Below the pieces are notes generated by a model. The model saw only the letters and a program-made list of their open reading frames with translations, ran no database searches and was not told where the DNA came from. From contig NC_085129.1 of NCBI RefSeq assembly GCF_030269925.1, positions 11,337,501 to 11,401,500 of the forward strand: DNA of 64,000 nt. The letters run 5' to 3'. This document shows positions 11,018-23,640 of the stretch, piece after piece; the stretch's first letter is position 1, and every line of letters starts with the position of its first letter. This DNA is from Bombyx mori. Lineage: Eukaryota > Arthropoda > Insecta > Lepidoptera > Bombycidae. Both the position numbers and the translations under genes were made by a program.

Positions 11018-12460
11018 CTACATTTAATTCAGGTGACACAATATTTGTCAAGCGTCCTTAAAGAACGAAGTCTTAGTGATTTATTTCTTAAGTTTATAAC
11101 CGGTTTCCCGTAGAATCGATTGATCTGAAATACACATTAAATAACTAGTCGAAGGAATTCCAGAGTTATAAACATTATAGCTTAAAGTCGCGTTATATGA
11201 CGCCGAACCCGCTATGTTGCCGTCACAACACTGAATGGCTTACAACGAAATTTTCAACAAGACACGTCTTTCATTGACGAGTTTCGTCCCATGTGCATAT
11301 AACATACGTTTAGATTAGCGGCAACGGAACAACAACCAAAAAAAAAAGTAGTACAAGCTCGTGACTCATGAAAAATGATGTAACATTCTGCAGACTTGCG
11401 CTAGACGAATTCCTGTAAAAATAAACATTTTATCGTTTTGTAATGTACTTTAAAAAAGCAGCTATCGATCAGTACCGTAAGCCTTGAGAAGACGCTGGAA
11501 AAGTTTTTATGTGATCGCGTTGATAAATAAGTCAAGTTATGACGGAACAGGAAATGGTTGAGTGTAAATTGTAGCAAGTAAATGTAACGCATGACATATC
11601 CTGCCGCAGTTGTATCTTTGATCTTTGATATATTACGATGATTATAATTGACTATATTAAAGAAAACTATTCGAGTATGCTGTTTTGAAACCAAAGTTTT
11701 ATGAATAGGTAATACCTCTTACTAATACACCAAAAAAAATTGCGAAAACACTCAACAATTTACTTTTCTTTAAATCCTTTTGAATATACCTATATATTAG
11801 AATTTGACATTTACATAAAAAATAGACAAGTAAATGATTAAACATTTCGTATCTATTTCATTTGTTTTAAAATAAGATCGTTCCTGCACGCAAAATTATA
11901 ATCCATTGCTGTTGATAAATGATCGAAACATGCAATTTTTATATCGATTGCAGTGATCTAATTATTAAGATTTCCACAGAGTAGGTAATGCGGTCAAGGC
12001 ACTTCTAAGGCTAGTTTAATTTAGTTATTAATAGGTAATTTACACTTTAAAGATAAATGAATATTACGCTGTAAGATACAAATTACAAGTCAGTAAAACA
12101 ATAAGTCGAAAATTTATGATGGCTAATTAGCAAGCATTACAATAAAATTATCGAGCTGGTTCCGGTATTTTAAATGCCAGAATTTTAAAAACACTAAGTA
12201 ACTAATGAATTAAACTTGACCGCCATTCACCTTTTCAAGATATCTTATATTTCATATTTTCAATACATACATCGTTTGTTTAAAGTTCATGGTCAGTGAG
12301 TCTCTCGATCGTTCTTATATTGAATCTTAATATTGAATCCTGGAGCCACCGAGACCGAGACATAATTTTTTACTGTACCGTAATTTTTACCCGTAACTTT
12401 TGGTGCCTTGAATTTTAAAATCGCTAATAAACTGTACATACATATGAAATTCACTCTGTG
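11018..12460. other. Gene-free stretch
   Basis: AT-rich. The 97-codon minus frame at 11401-11694 has no recognised motif. No repeat family was recognised. Confidence 0.45.
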
Positions 12461-12553
12461 TGCTTAGTGCGAGTTTTTTAACGTTCTCGATAGCGTAAAA
12501 GTTAACTCAAATTTGTATGGAGTTGGAACGATTGTCTACGTTTGCGGCTACGG
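12461..12553 (+). repeat. Copy 2 of the unnamed interspersed repeat
   Basis: 'tgcttagtgcgagtttttta' followed by 'acgttctcgatagcgtaaaa' and 'tatggagttggaacgat'. It matches 61-130 in opposite orientation and keeps a segment of about 18 bases missing there. A 16-bp perfect palindrome follows directly at 12555-12570. Confidence 0.6.
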
Positions 12554-13824
12554 GTGCAGTTCGAACTGCATTTGTAGGTAGGAGCTGGTAGGAGCTGGAT
12601 TCAAAAGGCAAGGGACCGAAAAGAATGGAGTGCATATGAAGAGAACTATATATACTCAGGGGTTGAAGAAGAGAAAAGTGAGTAGCTTTTTTTCGCATTT
12701 AAGATTTACAATGCTTTTTAAAATTAGTAATAAAACACGAGAGTTATCTTTTGTAATAAAAAAATTAAATGACATTAAAAACTTCCAATGAAAAAGTTTG
12801 ACGCTTTTACAGAATATTCCAATGTCACAATAAGAAGAATATTCAATGAATTAATGTTGGCAGTAAATGTGAATAAAATAATAACAAAACAATGTTATGC
12901 CACGAAATACGTTCGTTATCTGAAGCAGCTGTGAAAATTTCATCAGAAGTTTCGTAATTAAAAGCAAAACAATATTACGAAGTCGTGTAGCGCTCATTGT
13001 ATTTTATATACGTTGCGAACGTCACAACGTTTTGTACATTTTTTTTCATTTTTCTTTCTCTCAGCCGACAGACTCCCGCGGCTTTCAATGGGTCGTCGAT
13101 CCACCTTATAAAATTTAAATAGATTTTGTGAATTTTATATAATACTTTTTGTAAACTTCCATATATATTCTCGTGTAACAGATTAATTAAAAGCTTCTTG
13201 TTCTAAGCTTATTGATGTGATAATAAATTATGAACCTACGAGTTTTATTTAGTTTACCGAGCTACGAGTTTAGTTTTAATGATATTGAAATGATTTAGAA
13301 AACCCTTAGTGTTCCTGTAATAGGTACCTGTTATAATAATGTGCTACAATCATGCAAAAGATATATGTATCAAGTTGAGATTTCCCGCCCTTTTGAAAAT
13401 AATTGAAGAGCAATCGAAACCTGCTTTTTTTATTCGATATTATTATTGATTTCATATATTTGTTTATTGTAAATCAGCTGTTGTACTATACAATTGAGAC
13501 TTAGAGCTCATAACTTCAGGTCGGTGGCGGATTTCAAGTAGTAATAATTATGAGCTTCGGTAACCATAAATGGTTAAGATATGAGGCGGACCGTAATTTC
13601 ATCCGTCTATGCAAAAAATATATGTATTATTTTTGAATTATGTTAAAATCTTTTAGTAAAGCGCACAACGAAAAACCAAATATAGATTCTTCCGCGGTCC
13701 TAGACGACGGCTTTGATTCTTCCCTGTACAGAAAGACAAGTACATACATGCCGATCGCAAATGTCAAAAGTTTCAAAAGATGGTGACTCCGACCTCTAAT
13801 CAAACCTACATCTCATATAACCAC
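12554..13824. other. Gene-free stretch
   Basis: Holds a perfect palindrome (tgcagttcgaactgca, 12555-12570) and a 10-bp tandem duplication 'ggtaggagct' at about 12577-12597. A weak old Bm1-like trace ('ttcaggtcggtggcgg') lies near 13515. No gene recognised. Confidence 0.45.
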
Positions 13825-14089
13825 TTTTTTTCCCTACCTATTTTAGTAACTTCGGGGGGTTATTCTAGATTCACCGAGCTAGTAGGTGAGCTCACGGGGC
13901 TTAAGCTGGGAGTGTTGCTAACACTGGCCCTAGCAAGAGCAGTGCTTCGCAGAATCTACCACCGGATCCGAAACGTGACCAACTGAGAAGATCCGGCGAG
14001 ATACTCAGTGGGCTGTGTCTATGGGTTAATTTACTCGTCGAACCCTTCGTTGCAAGCGACGCGACAGGTTCGGCGAGGACGGTGACCGG
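13825..14089 (-). mobile_element. BMC1/L1Bm-like LINE 3' end
   Basis: On the minus strand it runs from 'ccggtcaccgtcctcgcc' through 'ttgctagggccagtgttagc' and 'cccgtgagctcacctac' to poly(A) (T run at 13825-13832). It keeps about 265 bp of the 3' end. The last bases before the tail are replaced by unrelated sequence compared with other copies. Confidence 0.65.
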
Positions 14090-14835
14090 AAAAATAATAT
14101 AAGTAATATAACCACGAGACCAACGTGATGAATGAGTTAAGTTCCGCTATAGATAGAGAGATTAGCTGTAATTTGAAGTTACGTGCGCTTTGGTGCACTA
14201 CCTTGATTATTAAAAAAAATAAAAAAAAAAAATGCGAAGTAATATTTTATATTAGTCTTATTCCACTCCAAACTTATACTCCACTCCTAATAATAATCAT
14301 ATTATACTATTTACGATTGTTCTCCTTAAGTGAAATTGGCTACGTTTACATGTTTATCGTTGTAAAAACGTTTTTTCTTACTACTACACACCACTTAAGT
14401 TTTTTTAACGATATGTGACGATCGAATGTTTTTTTTGGTAAAACAATAGAAAACAATACATAATTTAAAAAAAAAAGAGTGTTTTAGGATTATTTTATTT
14501 GTACAGTTACAAAATTTTTGTAGTCTACACAAATAATTACTAAATAAATTGAAAGAAAAATTTAATTCGGTTTCGGGCTCTATTGAATTTTTATTAAAAT
14601 ATTTTTTATTCCCAATCAACAAAAAGCGTAGAGGTAAGGTGGTCTTGTTGTTTTTTCATACATATCTAACATATTTTCATTTCAGTTTCAGTTTAAAATT
14701 CACAATCAAATTAAAAATGCATTTGTCTCAGCTTCAATATTACGTAATACACTTAATGAACGTCAAAGTAACTCTACCACCGTTTCCAAAAAGACAATCA
14801 AAGTTCTGAAAACGGCCATCGAAACAAACTCAACT
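14090..14835. other. AT-rich stretch without a gene
   Basis: Short frames full of Ile, Phe, Lys and Leu reflect base composition. There are A runs at about 14212-14231 and 14465-14476. Nothing else recognised. Confidence 0.45.
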
Positions 14836-14985
14836 AGCTATACTTGAGACCTTAGAACTTATATCTCAAGGTGGGTGGCGCATTTTCGTCGTAGATGTCT
14901 ATGGGCTCCAGTAACCACTTAACACCAGGTGGGCTGTGAGCTTTGTCCACCCATCTAAGCAATAAAAAATAAAAATAAAAAAAAC
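14836..14985 (+). mobile_element. Bm1 SINE, 3' third only
   Basis: Starts within the element at 'agctatacttgagacc' and ends 'acccatctaagcaataaa' with an A-rich tail. Low divergence; strongly 5'-truncated. Confidence 0.8.
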
Positions 14986-15082
14986 TCAGCGTGCGAGTCT
15001 ATTATTTTTTTAATAAGAATTTGATTTTCCGCTACAACAACTATACAAGTACAACGGGTTAGTCGTCGTTTTTATTTATTTA

Positions 15083-15363
15083 CTAGCTGACCCGGCAGAC
15101 TTTGTAGTACCTCAATCGATAAATAAAAGACCTAAACTTTTGTATAAAATAAACTTAAAACAAACAAAAGAAATCGGTCCGACGGGAGACTCATCAAAGG
15201 AAAAACATAATTGTTATTTTTATTTAATTCCGAGCATTTTCATATTTATATACCTTTTAAACCTTCTCTGGACTTCCATAAATAATTCAAGACCAAAATT
15301 AGCCAAATCGGTTCGGCCGTTCTCGAGTTTTAGCGAGACTAACGAACAGCAATTCATTTTTAT
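15083..15363 (+). mobile_element. RTE-type LINE 3' end fragment
   Basis: Second copy of the fragment at 2442-2748, starting 'ctagctgacccggcagactt' and ending 'cgagactaacgaacagcaat' plus an AT tail. The two copies differ at scattered positions and both lack the coding region. Confidence 0.7.
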
Positions 15364-15691
15364 ATGTAGATATTTCAATTACAATCTGCGTTAAATTAGT
15401 ATGATTCTAAAATTCTAAGACGATGATTTTATCTTGCTGAGTTACGTCATTTATGAGTCTACGAATAAAATTGAAAGAATAAGAATTTGTCAAGACATAA
15501 CAATGAACAGTTTATTAGGATGATTAGGATGACGCTGCATTAAAATTTAGAGCGGTTTATTTTAATTGTAATTTAAAAGAATTTGTGGCAGCTGCAAAAC
15601 TACAGTATATTTGATTAGAAATTAGCAATTTCATTATTCTAAATTAGTCCTACATAATTAACTCTTCGTGTTAAAATGTTTGCTTAGTTAA
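15364..15691. other. Short AT-rich gap between repeats
   Basis: No gene, RNA or repeat recognised. Confidence 0.45.
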
Positions 15692-16130
15692 GAAGTCGTC
15701 GTGGCCTAAAGGATAAGACGTCTGGTGCATTTCTATCTAGCGATTCAACGGTGTTCGAATCCCGTAGGCGGGTACCAATTTTTCTAATGAAATGCGTACT
15801 TAACAAAATGCTTACGATTGACTTCCACGGTGAAGGAATATCATCGTGTAATAAAAATGAAACCCGCAAAATTATAATTGCGTAATTACTGGTGGTAGGA
15901 CCTCCCGTGAGTCCGCTCGGGTAGATACCACCACCTTGCTTATTTCTGCCGTGAACCAGTAATGCGTTTCAGTTTGATGGGTGGGGCAGCCGTTGTAACT
16001 ATACTGAGACCTTAGAACTCTTATCTCAAGGTGGGTGGCGGCAGTTGCGTTGTAGATGTCTATGGGCTTCAGTAACCACTTAACATCAGGTGGGCTGTGT
16101 GCTCGTCCACGCATCTAAGCAATAAAAAAT
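15692..16130 (+). mobile_element. Bm1 SINE, full length
   Basis: The most complete copy in the window. It has the head 'gaagtcgtcgtggcctaaag' with box A, box B 'gttcgaatccc' at 15753-15763, the 'cttccacggtgaaggaatat' block and the 'actggtggtaggacctcccg' body. It ends 'gcatctaagcaataaaaaat'. About 439 bp, the expected full length. The T arm resembles a tRNA but no acceptor stem forms, so it is a SINE head and not a tRNA gene. Confidence 0.9.
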
Positions 16131-17209
16131 ATATATATTCGAAAGTTGCCTTTATGTAGTCATATTGAACTTTTATCGAAAGATATTCTTCTTCAAACTA
16201 TTAGGTACTTCTATTTCAAACTATTACAATTTTCGAAGAAAAATCAAATTGATGCTCATATGTTGCGTGTATCTATTCACTTGATGATGAAAGAAGTACT
16301 TTCACAAATAAATTAGTTATCTACTTTCTAACTATTACGGTAATATTTTCACGTATCAAATTTTTCTGGTCATTGTGTAATCTACCTTGCAGAAATAAGA
16401 TGTAAGAGAGAATTGATTTACTAGTATCATAGTTTTGATAAGCAAAAAATGAGTCTACGTGATCGTAAATGACTAGCGTCGCTCATTAGCTACTACAAGA
16501 GTAGAGCTGAAGAGCAAAGTCCGTAGTTATAAGGCAAAATTGTTTGAAGAATTTCGCATAGGTTACTAACTTTACTTTTTAAAGAAGACTTTAAGAAGAA
16601 GATTGCTAAGAAGCAATCTCGAATCATTTTTGAAGGAAGTTCAGTCAAGGACATAACTATTTTTAATACGCTTTTATTAGCTTCAGACGCATGTATGTTA
16701 GTATGTAAAAAAAGCGTGGGGTGCATGATATCAGTAGTTATAAATATTTTATGAACAGATATGAGTAGAAGGATTATTTTGATAATATCCTGAGAAGCAC
16801 TCCACGCTTTGCTTACAACAAAATCATTTTTCCTTACACTATTTTTAATTCAAATTTATTAAAATTTATTTTTTATTTTTTAGTTGGTATTTCTATAAAA
16901 GCGTATTTTGTTAGTTTTTTTAAACTAATATTTTTAATTTAAATAAATACGATTAACTATTGTGTTAAGATGGGTTTTTTACATTCAGCTCTGAGATTGG
17001 TTAGTGGTAAGGAAACATCTAGACTGTGCAATTTCAAGAATATGAATTAACCTACTGCCTTGGCATTGTTTTCAAGTCAAACGTTTCGTGTTTCCGCATA
17101 CAATTTAAGGTACAATTTATAAAAGAATTTTCCTTAATTGAAATTTGGCTAAATTATTTTTCCTCATCTACGTGACATTGAAATGTTTGCGTTGAACATT
17201 AAGGGGATG
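16131..17209. other. Gene-free stretch
   Basis: AT-rich, with short frames only. Around 16712 and 16800 there is a loose inverted match ('agcgtgg' and 'ccacgct'). No recognised feature. Confidence 0.45.
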
Positions 17210-17398
17210 CCCACTGAATTTCTCGCCGGTTCTTCTCAGTGGGTCGCGATTCCTATCCGTTGGTAGATTCTACGAAGCACTGCCCTTGCTAGGGCTAGTG
17301 TTAGCAAATTCTCTCGGGCTGAGCCCATGATCTCACCTACCCGTCCAGATGTAGCTGAAATAGCCTCTTATGTTACCAGCGAATATGTAGGGAAAAAA
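17210..17398 (+). mobile_element. BMC1/L1Bm-like LINE 3' end, diverged
   Basis: Runs 'cactgaatttctcgccggtt', 'ggtagattctacgaagcact', 'ctagtgttagcaaattctct' to 'gtagggaaaaaa'. It belongs to the variant also seen at 21537-21832 ('acccgtccagatgtagctga' here). Confidence 0.65.
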
Positions 17399-19051
17399 TT
17401 AAGGGGATGGATAAAATCAACATTTAAAATTCGATCATGACAATTTTATGGATTTTCTACAAACAGCGTGATATGGATCATTTTAAATTTTATTTACAGT
17501 ATTAGATGTATAGGCCGCGCATACGATCCGCCTGTTGTTAAGTGTTTACTGAACACATTGAATTCGTTGGTCCATCTAGGGTAATGTCATCTCAAGTTCG
17601 TTTCGCATTAAATAAATATACTTTCAAGAATCCTTAAACAAGACGGGCTGTGCCTTTTTTTAAGCCTTCGATCTGCGCAAGATACGGCTGGGCCGCCGGT
17701 AGGTAATTACGCGTATAGTGTGGCCTAACGCAGCAATATTCTCAACAACTACGAGGATAATTAGAAATAAATACGTTAAATGAAAAGCAATTGGAATTGA
17801 AATCAAAAATGTTTTTCATTCAAATACAGTACATATTTAAATTGTGACAGTTATTATAGTGCATATCGTGATTCGTGTCAGTATATGTAACGCAACACCG
17901 GAAACTGCTTTATAGGAAGAAAAAAAAACTCCTTCAAAACATTTATGTATTATCATTATTTTGAATTTAAATAGCTCTCACTTACTAAATTCTACTCTTC
18001 ATCTCTTTCAGAACAGATAGTAAAATAATTTTACAAATAGACAAATAACTTATTCGAATGTTGACTATAAACATTTTGAATTGTTTCCATGCATTCTAAC
18101 AAATGTGAATCGTTTCAATTCTGCATAGATCAAAAATAAGTCTGTCGGCTTCTTGTTTAAAATTCCAATATTAATTGCGATACTGGTGTTAATGGCACAT
18201 TATGCTCTACCTAAGTACCATAGTCATGGCTATCTATGCTTTGCGTTAGGTTTCTAAGAAAAGAGTTGCAGTAATAACATTTTAATCGAGACATCGACCT
18301 CATCACTATAGCATTACGGCCGGTGGATTCCCAAGCTTAACCTAAACGATCTAATGATAGAAAAATCATCACACTTACACAATGCGATACAACGAAATGT
18401 TGCCGAATGTACCGATGTATTTCGTTGGAAAACATTTAAGAAAAACGCTTGGGCGTTTACGTTGATCTTTTTATAGTTTGAAGGTTTCCGATGCAGCGGG
18501 CCAGGCTAAACATTTGTGCTGCCGATAGATTCATTGCTGTTAGGATCGTTATTCGTAAGAATGGTTACATAATCAATGTTTCTATCTTCTATTTTTGTTT
18601 GACCTTATTTTTGCAGCTTTTGTATAATTCGTCCGTAGAATTCAGTTTTTTTTAAGGCTTGCATTTAAGCACCTAGAAATTGTCATTCCTTCTTGTTGAT
18701 TTTTTGATCCGTCTTGATTGGGAATTGGATTTGAATTTGATTGGAAAATAGATTGTATCATGGAGGGTTAAGTGCAATAAGTGTAGTTGTAAATTTGGTT
18801 TTTTAAATTAAAATCAAGACCAATTTTTTGACATTTGCTTTAGTATCATCATGGCTTTACAAGGATTCGATATGCAGTTTTAGGGAAAAGAATCGGCAAC
18901 CTGGTTGCTATTTTTAAAATAAAGTACCCTTATCACACATGACTTAAACTAGAAGTAACGGGTCTGCGTTGCCGAGTACTCACATTTATTGCATATATGA
19001 ACGGACTCATGATCCAGCGGTTGTTAACTGATTACTGATAATGTGGATGTC
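17399..19051. other. Gene-free stretch
   Basis: No open frame over 60 codons. There is a weak trace of a SINE-like end near 17515-17600. Otherwise unremarkable AT-rich DNA. Confidence 0.45.
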
Positions 19052-19172
19052 ATGCCTTGAGACATGAGATCGAAGTCTCAATTGTACTATATAACGATTG
19101 TCCCATCCTTCGGAACGCGTGACTACATCGCGGCTGAAATAGGCCGAATGATGGTACCCACTCGCGCTTACA
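19052..19172 (-). mobile_element. Old Bm1-like SINE fragment
   Basis: On the plus strand 'ccttgagacatgagatcgaa', 'ggctgaaataggccgaatga' and 'tggtacccactcgcgct' align with the reverse complement of the Bm1 middle. It is heavily diverged. Short frames across it are shadows. Confidence 0.5.
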
Positions 19173-19562
19173 GACCTAATTTCAAACTGTTCGATCATAT
19201 TGAGGAAAGAAAACAGATACCGCTTCCATATTGCATATTGCATAAGTTAATTACTTTATGGAAGTTTGCCCAGCAATAGAACGTTAACCCTGTGCCCCGA
19301 TTGGCAGCAGTCCTGAAAATCTGCATGTGTCAATGTGTACACGAAAGAATGACGATCAGTTAGTATTAATAGGCGCAATCTATTTTTTGTTGGACTTCAA
19401 TGCAATGTGACGAAAGATGAAGATCCACTTCGAATTATGCAATGCAACAAGTTCGCGGGCTTACGGACTAGGTGGTTATAGGACTCCTTAGATGTCACAA
19501 CTGCAATTCCACTTCATCTCTTGAAATATGAATGAAGCATCAATTTCATTGTACACGCTAGT
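19173..19562. other. Short gene-free stretch
   Basis: No recognised coding or repeat. Confidence 0.4.
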
Positions 19563-20010
19563 CATCATCATCATCATCTCAGCCTGTCCATTGTCCACTG
19601 CTGAACATAGGCCTCTCCAAGTGATCTCCAGTGCGGCCGGTCCGTTGCCACCTGCATCCAATGTGACCCAGCGGTTCTTACCAGGTCGTCGGTCCATCTC
19701 GTAGGTGGCCGTCCCACACTGCGCTTGCCAGTACGTGGTCTCCACTCGAGGATCCTTCCGCCCCATCGGCCGTCCGATCTTCGCGCTATGTGGCCTGCCC
19801 ACTGCCACTTCAACGTGCTAATCCTACGGGCTATGTCAGTAACTTTGGTTCTTCTACGGATCTCCTCATTTCTGATTCGGTCCCGTAGAGAAATACCAAG
19901 CATAGCCCTCTCCATAGCTCGCTGCGCGACACTGAGCTTCCTAAAAAGATCCCTTGTGAAGCACCACGTCTCGGAACCGTAAGTCATCACTGGTAGCACA
20001 CATGCTAGTG
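19563..20010 (-). pseudogene. RTE-type LINE, reverse-transcriptase C-terminal fragment
   Basis: An uninterrupted minus-strand frame of about 141-145 codons. It begins 'EALACVLPVMTYGSETW' and includes 'AQRAMERAMLGISLRDRIRN', 'WQWAGHIARR', 'VGRPPTRWTDDLV' and ends 'EAYVQQW'. This is the region after the thumb of endonuclease/reverse transcriptases found in many lepidopteran RTE-like LINEs. The endonuclease and the YADD core are missing, so the copy is 5'-truncated and inactive. The 3' end is a (gat)n-type run ('catcatcatcatcat' on the plus strand at 19563-19577), as usual for RTE elements. The open frame suggests a fairly young insertion. Confidence 0.8.
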
Positions 20011-20475
20011 CTTCTACCCAAAAAGAATGTTAATATGATAACGCAGAAACCTTAGAACAGATACATATACAAAATAATGAAATGTTTAAATTTTAGAAGA
20101 TTTAAAGTCTGACTATACATAATATGATATAAATATTTCAAAGCTCATCACCGATTTCAACATAAGTCAAACAATAGGTAACACATCAACTAGCAGGTAG
20201 TTTAGCTAAACAATACTGAACACATATCAATGTGTAGATATACGCAACGTTTCGACGACGGTGTGGTCCCATGCGGTTCACAAATGCCCATAGAATAATG
20301 ATGATAGAGTCACGAGCTCGGGGACCTTTAGCATTCGTGATGAGGACAAATCAACCATGGTCATAGTCGTAGCAATACTAAAACTAGATAAATACTAAAA
20401 TGAGCATTGTTTGTTAACGATACCTTCTCGTGACTTAAACTTTTTCTGTTTAGGGGCCAAACCTCCTCTACGAGG
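20011..20475. other. Short gene-free stretch
   Basis: No recognised coding or repeat. Confidence 0.4.
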
Positions 20476-20829
20476 TCTAATGAAATACGTACTCAACAAA
20501 TGTTCACGATTGACTTCCACGATGAAGGAATAACATCGTGTAATAAAAATCAAAAACCCGCAAAATTATAATTTGCGTAATCACTGGTGGTAGGACCTCT
20601 TGGGAGTCCGCACGGGTAGGTACCACCACCCCGCCTATTTCCGCCGTGAAGCAGTAATGCGTTTCGGTTCGAAGGGTGGGGCAGCCGTTATAACTATACT
20701 TGAGATCTTAGAGCTTATATTTCAAGGTGGGTGGCGCATTTACGTTGTAGATGTCTATGGGCTCCAGTAACCACTTAACACCAGGTGTGAGCTCGTCCAC
20801 CCAGGTAAGCAATAAAAAAAACAAAAAAA
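20476..20829 (+). mobile_element. Bm1 SINE, head truncated
   Basis: Starts after the tRNA-like head at 'tctaatgaaatacgtactca', keeps 'gacttccacgatgaaggaat' and the body, and ends 'gtaagcaataaaaaaaac'. A few bases are missing in the last part (the 'gggct' before 'gtgagctcg'). Confidence 0.85.
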
Positions 20830-21536
20830 TCTTTTACAACTCTCAAAACATTGAATAAAAATAGAGATAAACCGTAAAAGTATTTTTAAACCTATCTGCG
20901 AACAATTTTATCGGAAACAATTTATTTTTGATTTCCTAAAAACACGTCAACGTTTGATAAATGATACTCAGAAGACTTCTTGAAAGCTTTATTTAATTTA
21001 GAATTGAAAATCATACCAATGGCTCGTCGTAAAACGTATATTCTATTCAGTGATTGCAATGTAAAAAGTTTTTTTACTAACAAATCATGGTGAAGAGCGC
21101 GCGACCGTAACTGTTTTGGATGATTTGAAACGTTCCACGGTTGGTTAAGACTTCGATTTTTGATTCGTTCCTCGTCATTAGTTGACATTTTTCTGAATTG
21201 CCAAATATTTTCATTTTTAACAATATTAGAAGTTTTAGATTCAAGGTTACAAAATAAATAAAAATATTGCTTTAATACCCAATCCTCAATAAATCTAATT
21301 TTAAAACAGAAAAACTCACCTATCTTACTTACTTACTTACCTATCTAAAGGCAGTTCCAACCCTTCTAAGCGTAACATATGAATGCCTCATGTTAGCAAC
21401 AGGTTGGTGGTTTACCTACCAACTATTCTCACAAAATACGTACTTCAGAAATCGTCTTAAATTACTTAAGGAATATAGGTTAAGCTTTCGGATATTATAA
21501 GCTGCGTAATTAATAATGGTAAGGCGTATTTAAAGC
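20830..21536. other. Gene-free stretch
   Basis: The 88-codon minus frame at 20922-21188 has no family match. A (ctta)n microsatellite lies near 21325-21344. Nothing else recognised. Confidence 0.4.
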
Positions 21537-21832
21537 TTTTTTTCCCCTACCTGTTCGCCGGTAGCCTAAGAGGCTATTCCAGCTACGTCCGGACGGGTAG
21601 GAGAGCTCACGGGCTCAACCTGAAAGAATTTGCTAACACAGCCCTAGCAAGAGCAGTGCTTCGCAGAATCTACCACCGGATCGGAATCGCAACCCAAAAG
21701 ATACGGCAAGAAGCTCAGTGGGCTGTGTCTATGGGTTAGTTAGCTCGTCGAACTGTTCGTCGCAATCGACGAATTCGATGAGGACGGTGACCGGTGCTTG
21801 ACGGTCCTAAATGCACCGAGAGTGGATCCGAC
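21537..21832 (-). mobile_element. BMC1/L1Bm-like LINE 3' end
   Basis: T run at 21537-21545 (poly(A) on the minus strand), then 'cctacctgttcgccggtagc', 'gcagaatctaccaccggatc' and 'tgaggacggtgaccggtgct'. About 300 bp, with several changes from the other copies. Confidence 0.65.
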
Positions 21833-21908
21833 AAGACATGTTTCGAACGAGATTGGATGACCTGGAGAGAGTTAATATATTTACCGGCCGCATGAGCGAA
21901 CACTACAC

Positions 21909-22160
21909 TTTTTTTTTGCTGGATGGCTGGACGAGCTCAGAGCCCACCTGGTGTTAAGTGGTTACTGGAGCCCATCGACATCTACGACGTAAATGCGCCA
22001 CCCATCTTGAGATATAAGTTCTAAGGTGTAAGATCTCAAGTATAGTTACAACGGCTGCCCCACCCTTCAAACCGAAACGCATTACTGCTTCACGGCAGAA
22101 ATAGACAGGTCGGTGGTACCTACCCGCGCGGACTCACAAGAGGTCCTACCACCAGTAAAT
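21909..22160 (-). mobile_element. Bm1 SINE, 5'-truncated
   Basis: Plus-strand T run at 21909-21917, then 'gctggatggctggacgagct' through 'aagaggtcctaccaccagta'. It carries a small duplication, 'ctaaggtgtaagatctc', where others read 'ctaaggtctc'. It lies about 50 bp from an opposite-strand copy. Confidence 0.85.
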
Positions 22161-22208
22161 ACTTGCATAGGTCATGACAGAATAGATGACATGATAGAAT
22201 ATTACACT

Positions 22209-22410
22209 TAGGTACAACCGCCCTGCTATTTCTGCCGTGAAGCAGGAATGCGTTTTAAGGGTGGGGCAGGCATTGGACTATAAAACTGAGACTTAGAACT
22301 CGTGTCTCAAGCTGAGTGACGCCATTTACGTTGTTCATGTGTACGGAGTAGTCCGGTAATTACTTTGCAGCAGATGTCCCGCCAGTTCGCCCACCCATCT
22401 AAGCAATAAA
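22209..22410 (+). mobile_element. Bm1 SINE, diverged partial copy
   Basis: 'taggtacaaccgccctgct', 'tgccgtgaagcaggaatgcg' and the end 'cacccatctaagcaataaa'. Older than its neighbour at 21909-22160 and facing it. Confidence 0.75.
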
Positions 22411-23640
22411 CATTAGGCTAAAATAAATTATTTACTCGTATCTGTAAGGTTACAAGAAAAAAGTCCTAATAATTTGAGTTCTGTCATCAACCAAACATTT
22501 ATTTTAAAGTACTAATCGCACATGTACCGTATCGTTATGAATTAAATATTAATTTATGAATTACAACTTGTTAGATTAGCCAGGTGTCCACCTTGATTCA
22601 TGCTCCAAATAGCGCTATACGTTATGTCAAATGATTATTGATATTTAGATGTGTTCCTATTCGTACGAAAACTTTCTATTAATTTTAATATGCGCCATTT
22701 ATTTTTGCTAAAAAAAATTTATTTCAAAAATATGACTAGTTTGACTGCGGAACATCTATAATAGAGACTGATTGGTCGGAGATACTTAGCGTTAGCGATG
22801 AACTATTGGAACCATTAAGTATTAATAAAATTATTTATCTTGCGTAGTTGTGTTTCAATAAAATATTTTGATTTTCCATGTATCTCGAAACTGACATTTA
22901 AAAGTTGCTTTGACGTCTTTATTTCGATAAGCTGCGGGAATACCACGAGCCCGAAGCTGTTTTTCCTTATCCGCAGAATGAAACGAGTTTTAGATAATTG
23001 AAAAATTAAACATGCGTCATTATTAATTTGATGTCTTCAAAGCGAACGTTTGGCTGATATGAGAACGTTATTCGTTTTGTAGGTTACGTTTCGAAATACA
23101 AATTAGGTTTTATGGTTCCGTAAACCAATCAAATAAAATGAAGCCCTTGAAATTTCGTCTGTCTAGCGTCTGTCTTAATTAAGATCAACTCAATTTAATA
23201 CATATATTTTATTTAAATTTTAACCGAAAACGTCATCTCAGCAACGAAACTCATTACCAAGAAGTTTGAACGCGCAAATTTGTAATTTTTTTTTCAATTT
23301 CATGGATTATTTTTCTATTGTGAGGTGTTTTTTTACATGCTGTGTTTGCGTGAATGTATCTTTCTCTTTTTTTTTCGCTATTGTTTTTCAACCGGTAGTA
23401 GGTAAACATTTTTTTGAATAACGAGTTACCTAGAAATATTTTGGTTTATGTAAAAGTTGAAACAATCCAAAATCTTTAGATCAAGCCTCTTAATGCTGCT
23501 GACCGAATGAAATAAATATCATAGTTAAATCATTTATTAATACTATTACGTAAATATAATTTTAGATGTTATGATAAAATAATATTTGATGCTGTTGTTC
23601 TACCTCGCAAAACCCAACCACTGTATCAAAACTGGTGGTT
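22411..23640. other. Gene-free stretch
   Basis: AT-rich, no frame over 60 codons, no recognised repeat or RNA. Confidence 0.45.

Noticed and set aside
15692..15770. tRNA gene
   Set aside because: It is the head of a full-length Bm1 SINE.
19725..19982. 85-codon plus-strand frame
   Set aside because: Antisense to the RTE reverse-transcriptase fragment.
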